Below, piece by piece: positions 57,801-64,000 of a stretch of DNA of 64,000 nucleotides (position 1 is its first letter; each line of letters opens with the position of its first letter). Under the pieces are notes generated by a model. It ran no database searches. It had not been told where the DNA came from and saw only the letters and a list, made by a program, of their open reading frames with translations. The stretch comes from Pantoea sp. Ep11b (lineage in GTDB: Bacteria; Pseudomonadota; Gammaproteobacteria; Enterobacterales; Enterobacteriaceae). The position numbers and the translations under genes were made by a program. The stretch covers positions 62,001 to 126,000 of the forward strand of contig NZ_CP160632.1 of the NCBI RefSeq assembly GCF_040783975.1. Reading direction: 5' to 3'.

Positions 57801-57927
57801 CTTCATTGCGAGACAGATGCTCGTAACTCAGGACACCTGTAGCCATGATCAGCAACATGAAAAAGATCACCAGCTGCTGATGGGTCAGCGCCCAGCCAGA
57901 GAGATTGACGCCCGCCGGTCTGTTCAT
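54886..57927 (-). CDS. RND multidrug efflux permease
   Basis: A 1013-residue inner-membrane pump of the AcrB/MdtB/VexH superfamily. TM1 starts at about 13 (LTHQQLVIFFMLLIMATGVL); two large periplasmic loops; proton-relay Asp pair in GLLVDDAMITVETM in TM4; the second half begins near LRYRLVTIGAALGMLL. It uses the proton gradient to expel drugs through an adaptor and an outer-membrane channel. The ATG overlaps the adaptor stop by four bases (ATGA), so translation is coupled. No TolC-like gene is nearby, so it should use the chromosomal TolC. Confidence 0.93.
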   Translation of the reverse strand: MNRPAGVNLSGWALTHQQLVIFFMLLIMATGVLSYEHLSRNEDPAFTIKTAVISAQWPGADVNTTVQLLTDVLEQKVQEIPSLDAVESETRAGRTVIYVNLRDDTPPSQVAGIWYQLRKKMQDVAPSLPQGVVGPAVNDEFDDTFGTIYGFTAEGFSARELRDRVDALRRSLASLPDIGKTRLLGVQEQQIVIAFSPRKLNGMGLDLQQVSDAIRAQNDVVPAGSLRTDRENIALRVSGTLTSVESLQAITLHIGDRFIPLTDLATITLQPATPPTPTFRVNGQPAIGLAISMAASGNMLDFGKQLNQRMQTLAEQLPHGITLTRVADQSSVVKSAVSGFVRILGEAVVIVLAVSFVSLGLRAGLVVAAAIPLVLAMTFTGMLLAGIGLQRISLGALIIALGLLVDDAMITVETMVARLEAGDSRWQAATWAFKTTAFPMLTGTLVMIAGFIPVGFAASSAGEYCYSLFVVITLALLCSWVVAVIFSPLTGCWLLSATSIKAHQPGWLMRGYHRLLERILRYRLVTIGAALGMLLVSLYATSFMQGEFFPASDRPELLVSLTLPASAAQAETTRRTARLEQILRGNRDVANFTSYVGSGAIRFYLPMDVLPDNENIAQLVVVAKDLAARDRLRSRLEQTLAADFGDITTRVSPLELGPPVGWPLKYRITGPDNARVRQAASQLAARLARSPLTRDVNLTAGEPERVMTLAVNQTAARAAGLASDTIAQALNTLLSGSVVTTLRDRNRLIDVVLRSNDAERQDTDTLAGLMITNASGKKIPLRQVATLNWGVDDPVIWRRQRLAAITVQTDIAPGQRAEQVSQQLAPAVASLRATLPAGYRIEEGGVVAESDKGNGSVFALLPITLCAMLLLLMLQLQRFSGMLLALSMAPFGLPGIVLAMLPAGTPLGFVALLGIIALAGIIIRNAVIMISEVDANRRAGLPASDAIREAAHHRARPIVLTACAAILGMIPIAHQVFWGPMALAIIGGLISATLVTLTVLPAALSLLLQRSAR

Positions 57928-59057
57928 AACGCCTCCTGCATCACTTTCACTTTTTCACCGGGCTGCAGCGTACTGATACCGGCGGTGACAACGCGTTCAC
58001 CTGGTTGTAGCCCCGACGCGACGAAGATCTGCTCAGCACTGAAACGTGCCAGTACGATCGGCCGGAGCTGTAAGCGTGAAGTGGCATCAACCACCAGCAG
58101 CGCGGGTTGGTCGGCTGAGCGGGTCAGGGCGCTGGCGGGCAGGGCGATGACCGGGGGTTGCGCATCAGGCAGGCTGACGATGACCGTGGATCCGGGTGCC
58201 ATCGCCTCAGGCGGCTGATGAAGAGCGATCCGCAGCCGCCAGGTGCGGGTCTGTGGGTCGGCCTGCGGGCTGATATCGCGCACCGTGCCACTGGCCTGAA
58301 CACCCGGATCGGCGAGCAGCGTTACCTTCAGCGGCGTGCCCTGCTCCGGGCGTAGCAGGGCGGGCGTGGTCAGGTCAAACACCGCATCGCGCGCATCATC
58401 TGCGGCCAGGGCCATCACCGTTTGCCCGGCGCTGACCACCTGACCGGGCTGAACTGAAACCGACGTGATCCGGCCTGCAACGGGTGCGTTAAGCTGCGTC
58501 CAGCTGAGTTTATCCCGGGCATTTTTCAGCGCAGCCTCGCTGCTGACACGGCGCGACTGCGCGCTCTGCCAGTCTGCCCGGGCGCTGTCCAGCTGGCTGC
58601 GGGCGATGGCACCGCCTGGCATCAGCAGCACCATACGGTGCAGATTGAGCGCAGCGACCTGTTCAGCAGCGCGGGCGCTGTCCAGGTCGGCCTGTGCACT
58701 GCTCAGTTCATTACGGGACTGACCATTTTCCAGTGCTGCCAGTGGCTGGCCGACGCTGACGCGATCGCCCAGTTCCGCCGTGCGGCTGATAACCCGGCCA
58801 TCCAGCCGGAACGCCAGCGCAACCTCCTCATGGGCGCGGATTTCGCCGGTCAGCACCTGTGACGCATCGGTACTGGGCGGCGGGGCGATCGTGGTTCTGA
58901 CGGGGCGGATCGGCGCAGCGGCGGGCGGCGGATTATTATCCCGGCAGCCCGCCAGAATGAACACGCCGAGCAGGACAAACACCACGGGCGCAACGATGTG
59001 AACGGTGAAGAGATGACGCCACACCTGACGGGCAGCATCAGATAAGAAGTCTGTCAT
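57924..59057 (-). CDS. RND adaptor lipoprotein (membrane fusion protein)
   Basis: A 377-residue periplasmic adaptor. A hydrophobic segment with lipobox FILAGC (Cys near 39) gives a lipid anchor; the N-terminal 20 residues before the segment are longer than usual, though AAAGGAAC places the start at ATG 59057. Features: VRTTIAPPPSTDASQVLTGE, EVALAFRLDGRVISRTAELG (beta-barrel and lipoyl parts), a coiled coil with SQLDSARADWQSAQSRRVSS, and LNAPVAGRITSVSVQPGQVV. It links the pump to the outer-membrane channel. Transcribed with the two-component genes. Confidence 0.93.
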   Translation of the reverse strand: MTDFLSDAARQVWRHLFTVHIVAPVVFVLLGVFILAGCRDNNPPPAAAPIRPVRTTIAPPPSTDASQVLTGEIRAHEEVALAFRLDGRVISRTAELGDRVSVGQPLAALENGQSRNELSSAQADLDSARAAEQVAALNLHRMVLLMPGGAIARSQLDSARADWQSAQSRRVSSEAALKNARDKLSWTQLNAPVAGRITSVSVQPGQVVSAGQTVMALAADDARDAVFDLTTPALLRPEQGTPLKVTLLADPGVQASGTVRDISPQADPQTRTWRLRIALHQPPEAMAPGSTVIVSLPDAQPPVIALPASALTRSADQPALLVVDATSRLQLRPIVLARFSAEQIFVASGLQPGERVVTAGISTLQPGEKVKVMQEAL

Positions 59058-59150
59058 AACCGGGTTCCTTTAATGCGTTGTGCTCATTGAACCCGGCTTG
59101 TGTCCAGAAACGTTCCATGAACCATCAAGAAACGGTCAAGCCAGAACGAT

Positions 59151-60320
59151 TTATTCCACTGGCAGCGTGATCCTAATCAGCAGCCCGCCGTCAGCAGGCA
59201 GCGTGGCCTCAAGTGACCCGCCGTGCGCCTCGACGATCGCTTTGGCGATCGACAATCCCAGGCCGCTGCCGCCGGAGTGACGGGCACGGGAGGAGTCGGC
59301 GCGGGTAAAGCGGTCAAACAGCCGGGGCAGAAACGCCGGTTCCACGCCCTGACCGTAATCACGGAAGGTCAGCACAATCGCCCGATCGCGCGCGCTGGCC
59401 GTGATCTGTAATGCGCCACCCTCTGCCGCGTAGCGCAGCGCATTCTCAATGAGGATGGTGACGACCTGACCCAGGCGGAAGGGATCACCAGAAAGCAGCA
59501 AATCTTCCGGCGAGTTGACGCTGATAGTTACCCCCGCCTGTTCCGCCTGCGGCAGCAGCCAGCCGCTGCGCTCGCGCAGCAGCTCGCCGGGATCAATCCA
59601 CTCGCGGTTCAGGGTAAGCTGCCCCGCATCCGCCAGTGAGAGCAGATGCAGTTCGTCGGTCAGGCGACTGAGCTGCGTCAGCTGCTTCATGATCATTGCC
59701 AGCTGCTGCGGCTCGGCCGGAAAAACGCCATCCAGAATGCCCTGCAGACGGCCCATCGCCGCCGTCAGGGGCGAGCGGAGTTCGTGGGCCATCGCCACAT
59801 GCGAGGTGCGCAGCTCGCGCTCATAGCGGGCCAGCTGCTGCGTCATCTGGTTAAAGTCCTCCGTGAAGCGCACCAGCTCCTGCGGGGCTTCTTTCACTAC
59901 TGCGGCCGTCCGGCCAAATTCGCCTTTCGATACGGCGCGCGCTGCGCCAGCCAGCTGGCTGAACTGTGCCGAAAGTGGACGGGCAAACCGCAGCGCCATC
60001 AGGACCATAAACGGAATGGCCACCATGACCAGCACCAGCACGGTCAGCCAGTCAGAAGAGGCCAGGGAGGGATCGGAAAAGGTAATTCCCCACCAGCGAT
60101 CGACAATCTGGTGAAAACGCGTCGGATCGCTGGCGGGATGGAGACGCAGCCGGGTAAACTCCTCTGCCACCGCAGCGGGCATCCGGTGATAAACCCACCA
60201 GGCCTGCATCGCAAAGCGCAGCCACATACAGATGGCGATCAGGATGACGCTGCCGATGGCCAGAAACAGCACCCGCAGGCAGATCCAGCGCCACAGCGAG
60301 GTATGGGTATCGCTCTTCAT
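59151..60320 (-). CDS. Sensor histidine kinase (BaeS-like)
   Basis: A 389-residue membrane kinase. TM1 about 15-37, a short periplasmic loop, TM2 about 87-108 (LTVLVLVMVAIPFMVLMALR), HAMP (ARPLSAQFSQLAGAARAVSK), then the H box AHELRSPLTAAMGRLQ, N box ENALRYA, DYGQGVE, FLPRLFDRFTRAD and GSGLGLSIAKAIVEAHGG. The layout and H box resemble BaeS, which senses envelope stress and controls RND pumps. Its start overlaps the response-regulator stop by four bases, and the pump genes follow it 93 bases on, so it probably controls them. Confidence 0.93.
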   Translation of the reverse strand: MKSDTHTSLWRWICLRVLFLAIGSVILIAICMWLRFAMQAWWVYHRMPAAVAEEFTRLRLHPASDPTRFHQIVDRWWGITFSDPSLASSDWLTVLVLVMVAIPFMVLMALRFARPLSAQFSQLAGAARAVSKGEFGRTAAVVKEAPQELVRFTEDFNQMTQQLARYERELRTSHVAMAHELRSPLTAAMGRLQGILDGVFPAEPQQLAMIMKQLTQLSRLTDELHLLSLADAGQLTLNREWIDPGELLRERSGWLLPQAEQAGVTISVNSPEDLLLSGDPFRLGQVVTILIENALRYAAEGGALQITASARDRAIVLTFRDYGQGVEPAFLPRLFDRFTRADSSRARHSGGSGLGLSIAKAIVEAHGGSLEATLPADGGLLIRITLPVE

Positions 60321-61012
60321 GGCTGTCTGAACCGATAGCCAACGCTGCGTACCGCCGGTAAAACGTCGGAGATGCCTGCGGCTTCCAGTTTGCGGCGCAG
60401 GTTATAGACATGGGTGTCGACCACCCGCTCCAGCGCATCGCTCTCCGGCAGGCACTGCTCCAGCAGGAACAGGCGGGTAAACGGGCGCGTCGGGGCGCGC
60501 ATCAGGGTGACCAGCAGGGAAAATTCGGTGGGCGTCAGATCCAGACGGCGCGGCGTGGCACTGCCGCTGTCGACCACGGCGGTGAGCGCCACCGGATCTA
60601 CCACGAGATCGGCCCAGCGCAGGGTCTCACTGACCGGTGCATGGCTCTGGCTGCGGCGCAGCACAGCCTGCACGCGCGCCACCACTTCACCCGGATGGTA
60701 GGGTTTGACCACATAGTCATCTGCGCCATAGCGCAGAGCGCCGATGCGATCCGGCGCATCGCCCATCGCCGTCACCATGATCACCGGCGTGTCATCACGC
60801 CGCCGCAGCGCAGTCAGCACTTCGGTGCCGTTCATGCCCGGCAGCATGATATCCAGCAGGATCAGATCAGGCTGCCAGCGTCTGGCTATCTCCAGCCCAC
60901 CCGGACCGTCACCGGCAATCATGACCTCATAATTTTCACGTTTCAGGTAAGCCTCAAGCACGCCCGCGGCATCGGCGTCATCTTCAATAATCAGTATACG
61001 TTTTGACTGCAT
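60317..61012 (-). CDS. Response regulator, OmpR/PhoB class (BaeR-like)
   Basis: A 231-residue regulator. Receiver: IIEDDADAAG (acidic pair), phosphoacceptor Asp in LILLDIMLPGMNG near 54, Thr in MVTAMG and Lys in YVVKPYHPGEVV. Winged-helix effector: TPTEFSLLVTLMRAPTRPFT, ERVVDTHVYNLRRKLEAAGI, RSVGYRF. First gene of the regulator-kinase-adaptor-pump set. The 129-base gap before it is shared with the divergent MipA-like gene, which could be co-regulated. Confidence 0.94.
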   Translation of the reverse strand: MQSKRILIIEDDADAAGVLEAYLKRENYEVMIAGDGPGGLEIARRWQPDLILLDIMLPGMNGTEVLTALRRRDDTPVIMVTAMGDAPDRIGALRYGADDYVVKPYHPGEVVARVQAVLRRSQSHAPVSETLRWADLVVDPVALTAVVDSGSATPRRLDLTPTEFSLLVTLMRAPTRPFTRLFLLEQCLPESDALERVVDTHVYNLRRKLEAAGISDVLPAVRSVGYRFRQP

Positions 61013-61141
61013 TTCCGGATCACCTTGACTGTTTCTTCATAAATCCCTGGCCGTTCATTGACACTCGCCGCGCATACTCCGGGCGGTGATGCGGCACTGG
61101 ATCCCTCAGCTCCGCCCCTGATGTGATAATGAGGAGATGTG

Positions 61142-61930
61142 ATGATAACCGGAAAAATAACGCTTCACATGGTCTGTTTTTCGCTGGGCTGGTTGACGGC
61201 TGATGCGATTGCGGATGCGTCAGCGACGCCGCCCCCCAGCGTGACGCTGGGCATCGCCGCGATCAATGCACCGCGTTACAGCGGCGCAGATAAACAGCAC
61301 TGGCAGCTGATGCCGCTGGTCCAGGCTCGCGATGGCGCACTCTTTTTCGATTCGCAGAAAGGAGTGGGTTATGACCTGCAGACGGACAATGGCTTCTATC
61401 TTGAACATACCCTGGGCTACGGGCTGGGGCGTTCTGACCGGAATTCCTCCTGGCGGGACGGTGACGATCGGCTCAGAGGGATGGGGAAGATCGATCCGAC
61501 GCTGAACACCTCGCTGGCGCTGGGATGGTCAGTTACCCCCTGGCTGGTGCTGGAGGAGAAAGCGACGCTGCCGCTGAGTGACAGCCAGGGGGTACAGTAC
61601 CGGACCTCGGTAACGCTGATTCCCTGGCAGACCAGCAGCGACACCGTGGCCCTTCAGGTCGCGGCATTATCAGGCGATGGACGCTATATGAACACCTGGT
61701 ATGGCGTCAGCCGCCAGCAAAGCGCACAGAGCGGGTTTGAGCGTTATGATGCGGCGGGTGGGTTTTATGGCACCGACACCACGCTGACATGGAGCCATCA
61801 GTTTACGCCTGCCTGGGCTGCCAGCGTCATCGGCGATTACACATGGCTGGATAAACACGCTTCAGATAGCCCTGTCGTTGCCCGGCGCAACAACGCATCC
61901 GCGACGCTGGCACTGAGCTACTCGTTCTGA
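61142..61930 (+). CDS. MipA/OmpV-family outer-membrane protein
   Basis: A 262-residue protein with an N-terminal signal (ITLHMVCFSLGWLTADAIAD). I choose ATG 61142 with GAGGAG at 61131-61136; GTG 61139 is too close to it. The rest alternates as an outer-membrane barrel (APRYSGADKQHWQLMPLVQA, NGFYLEHTLGYGLGRSDRNS) and ends TLALSYSF, an aromatic C-terminus suited to Bam insertion. MipA proteins scaffold murein synthases (MltA-PBP1b) and affect antibiotic susceptibility. It is divergent from the regulator gene, whose regulon it may belong to. Confidence 0.85.
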   Translation: MITGKITLHMVCFSLGWLTADAIADASATPPPSVTLGIAAINAPRYSGADKQHWQLMPLVQARDGALFFDSQKGVGYDLQTDNGFYLEHTLGYGLGRSDRNSSWRDGDDRLRGMGKIDPTLNTSLALGWSVTPWLVLEEKATLPLSDSQGVQYRTSVTLIPWQTSSDTVALQVAALSGDGRYMNTWYGVSRQQSAQSGFERYDAAGGFYGTDTTLTWSHQFTPAWAASVIGDYTWLDKHASDSPVVARRNNASATLALSYSF

Positions 61931-62490
61931 CCACCCTTCTGACACCATCCGAATGCGTTGCTGCCAGGCTTATCCTGCCTGTATTAGCCGGCAGGGCATC
62001 ATGTGCCCTGTCTGAAGTTTTTCAGCAGGAAAAAACAGGCTGCCATATTAATACTTCTCTAGCCCACCGCAGCGTTAGCCGAAACCAAACTTCCAGATAC
62101 GGCAGCCAGAAATGGCTGTCGGCGATAACCGTTATTGAATTTAAAGATCGGGTTAACAGGCGCGCGAATAAGTTTTTTGTATGTGTGCGTTTTCATTTGA
62201 GCATAATTATTCTGCGCCTTTCAGGCGTTATTTACCGGTATCGATATTGTCACTCCTCATGTCTGAACTTAACCTTTCAATAAGATCGCTTTCTTCATCA
62301 TTCTGATTTTATTGTCTTTATGACTCATTACTTACCGGGGGGCGCGAGTATCGGGTTCGTCCAGCATCATCGATGAATAATAGAAGCCTTCGTGTCAGCT
62401 AAATGAATAGCCGCGCAATGTCACGATGCTGGTCATGTGTGGGTTATTTTCACTTTGTGATGTTAATAACGTACAAAAGGAACACAAAAT
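61931..62490. other. Gene-free AT-rich interval
   Basis: About 560 bases without a credible gene. It has a hairpin-like CAGGGCA/TGCCCTG near 61993-62012, possibly the terminator of the mipA-like gene, and an AT-rich stretch at 62040-62330. Nothing else recognised. Confidence 0.45.
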
Positions 62491-63423
62491 ATGGACATGG
62501 AAAAGAAAAATAATCCCACACCACATGATGCCACCTTCCGGCAATTTCTGACGCATCCCGATGTTGCGCGGGATTTTATGCAACTCCATCTCCCGGAGAA
62601 TCTGCTCGCGATCTGCGACCTTAATACCCTGAAGCTTGAGTCAGGCTCTTTTGTGGAAGAGGATCTGCGCCAGTACTACAGTGACATTCTTTATAGTCTC
62701 AGAACCCTGAATGGTGACGGGTATATCCACGTTCTGATTGAGCATCAGTCTACACCGGACAGGCATATGGCCTTTCGTCTGCTGCGTTATGCGGTGGCAG
62801 CGATGCAGCGTCATCTTGATGCAGGGCATAAACGTCTGCCTCTGGTGATCCCGATCTTGTTCTATGCCGGAAAGCGCTCCCCCTATCCCTGGTCAACCTG
62901 CTGGTTTGACGAGTTCGAGGATCCCCATGTGGCCGAAGCGCTGTATAGCGGCGCGTTCCCGCTGGTTGACGTTTCGGTGATCCCGGATGACGAGATCATG
63001 ACGCATCGCAGTATGGCGGCGCTGACGCTGTTACAGAAACATATTCGTCAACGTGACATGGCAACGCTGACAGACCGTCTCTCCTCTTTGCTGATGGCCG
63101 ATTATCTCTCTTCACCCCAGGTATTGACGCTGATAAACTATTTACTGCAGGCTGGCGAGTCAGCTGACTATGAAGCTTTCGTTCGCGAACTGGCACTACG
63201 GGTGCCACAACACGGAGATGCACTGATGACCATTGCACAGCAGCTCGAGCAGAAAGGCGTTGATATAGGGATGGAGAAGGGGATGAAAAAAGGGCGCGCG
63301 GAAGGTGAACGCGAAGCCACCCTGAAAATTGCGCGCGCCATGTTACAGAATGGTCTGGAGTATAAAACCATTATGGAGATGACGGGCCTGACGTCAGACG
63401 AGCTGGCAAAACTCCGGCACTGA
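62491..63423 (+). CDS. Rpn-family recombination-promoting nuclease (YhgA-like)
   Basis: A 310-residue PD-(D/E)XK protein of the Rpn/YhgA group. The fold is shown by NPTPHDATFRQFLTHPDVAR (family start), ADLYSDILYS-type region (SDILYSLRTLNGDGYIHVLI) and the catalytic EHQS, then RLLRYAVAAMQRHLD and PLVIPILFYAGKRSPYPWST. The C-terminal region has a repeat-like basic helix (GMEKGMKKGRAEGEREATLK). Family knowledge: Rpn proteins are DNA endonucleases that raise recA-independent recombination. ATG 62491 has AAAGGAAC upstream; ATG 62497 is equally possible. Often associated with mobile DNA. Confidence 0.88.
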   Translation: MDMEKKNNPTPHDATFRQFLTHPDVARDFMQLHLPENLLAICDLNTLKLESGSFVEEDLRQYYSDILYSLRTLNGDGYIHVLIEHQSTPDRHMAFRLLRYAVAAMQRHLDAGHKRLPLVIPILFYAGKRSPYPWSTCWFDEFEDPHVAEALYSGAFPLVDVSVIPDDEIMTHRSMAALTLLQKHIRQRDMATLTDRLSSLLMADYLSSPQVLTLINYLLQAGESADYEAFVRELALRVPQHGDALMTIAQQLEQKGVDIGMEKGMKKGRAEGEREATLKIARAMLQNGLEYKTIMEMTGLTSDELAKLRH

Positions 63424-63469
63424 GCCTGAGCTGGTCCGGTTATCCCGATATCAACATTTCAGCCATCCT

Positions 63470-64000
63470 TTAACTTTTGGTGGATGGCTGTCGCTGCAGG
63501 AAATTCCAGGTCGCGCCCAGCATGCCAGAGTCATTGCCATAGGTTGCGGCATCGATGTGAATATCGAGATCATATTTCGCCAGCTGTTCACCCAACTCCT
63601 CCAGAAACGGTTCGCGGGCTGTTATTCCTCCCCCGATAAAAATCATCTGCGGATCAAAGACGCTGAACAGGTTATATAAGCAGGCTGCAAGATCCTGGTA
63701 AAACTGAGTGACGGTCTTCCGGGCAGCGTCTTCGTTTCTGTCATACGCATCGAAAACATCTTTACCCGTGACGTCATCAATGGGCACTCCTCGCCGCTGA
63801 CTGTAATGTTTTCGCAGGGCCGTCATGGTACAACTCTGGCTCATGGTGTGGCGTTCAATATCGCTGCTGGTGGGGCGCGAAGTGAGCAGGCAGCCAAACT
63901 CACCCGCCCGATTCCGGCCACCCCGAATCAGTGCGCCGTTACAGAAAGCCGCGCCGCCTAGTCCGGTACCGATCGTTAACATCAGAAAATCATCCAGCTT
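63470..64000 (-). CDS. ROK-family sugar kinase, C-terminal part
   Basis: The 3' part of a ROK (repressor, ORF, kinase) protein; the frame is open through the window edge, where KLDDFLMLTIGTGLGGAAFC leads into the ROK glycine-rich ATP site. RNRAGEFGCLLTSRPTSSDI is where ROK kinases usually have the HxGxGE-type zinc loop, here altered. It continues with DLAACLYNLFSVFDPQMIFI and GGGITAREPFLEEL. Sugar unknown. The N-terminus (and any HTH) lies outside the window. Confidence 0.85.
   Translation of the reverse strand, partial: KLDDFLMLTIGTGLGGAAFCNGALIRGGRNRAGEFGCLLTSRPTSSDIERHTMSQSCTMTALRKHYSQRRGVPIDDVTGKDVFDAYDRNEDAARKTVTQFYQDLAACLYNLFSVFDPQMIFIGGGITAREPFLEELGEQLAKYDLDIHIDAATYGNDSGMLGATWNFLQRQPSTKS

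Overview
The window looks like part of a large, low-copy plasmid of a plant-associated enterobacterium, most probably Pantoea (Erwiniaceae). The reasons are a RepFIB-like repA flanked by two iteron arrays, a parAB pair, moderately high GC with a few AT-rich islands, and a gene set (scr sucrose regulon, bud acetoin genes, orphan flagellin and chemoreceptors, secreted chorismate mutase) that I associate with the large Pantoea plasmids (LPP-1 type). The genus and plasmid class are inferred from recognised gene content; no database search was possible.

Layout. 0-2.8 kb: 3' end of a molybdopterin oxidoreductase, a membrane metallophosphoesterase and a degenerate metallo-beta-lactamase-fold protein. 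2.8-7.1 kb: two chemoreceptors; the second has a near-perfect sigma-28 promoter and a C-terminal NWESF tether. 7.1-17 kb: a light, stress and c-di-GMP block with two BLUF-EAL proteins of the BluF type, a BluR-like MerR regulator, a CsbD-like protein, an Hsp20 with a sigma-32 promoter and a predicted fourU RNA thermometer, a 79-residue HTH protein, a DUF3606 protein and a GAF/degenerate-GGDEF/EAL protein. 17-23.6 kb: the replication and partition region (iterons, repA, Dam-site clusters, DnaA box, candidate parS-like palindromes, parA, parB).

23.6-30.2 kb: the sucrose regulon scrK, scrYAB, scrR with three ScrR operators and a CRP site. 30.2-32.7 kb: secreted chorismate mutase, a GNAT protein and an AT-rich unknown gene. 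33-41.3 kb: a second signalling block (GGDEF sensor, second GAF-EAL protein, third chemoreceptor, second 79-residue HTH protein, GAF-PAS-GGDEF-EAL composite). The divergent HTH / GAF-EAL pair of the first block recurs here in inverted orientation, so this looks like a duplicated module.

41.3-50.1 kb: acetyltransferase, FMN-binding oxidase-like protein, UvrA2-like ATPase, metallo-beta-lactamase-fold hydrolase, CitMHS citrate transporter and an orphan flagellin with its own sigma-28 promoter. 50.2-54.5 kb: budA-budB-budC (pyruvate to acetoin/2,3-butanediol) with the divergent LysR gene budR. 54.6-61.9 kb: a one-direction set of response regulator, sensor kinase, lipoprotein adaptor and RND pump, with a MipA-like outer-membrane protein divergent from it. 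62.4-64 kb: an Rpn-family nuclease and the 3' part of a ROK kinase running out of the window.

The strongest unexplained signals are the predicted RNA thermometer on hsp20, the inverted duplication of the HTH/GAF-EAL module with a conserved leader hairpin, the pairing of an apparently intact and a degenerate BluF paralogue with a BluR-like regulator, the helically phased Dam sites beside the iterons, and the hairpin-rich gene-free stretch at 7.9-9.1 kb.
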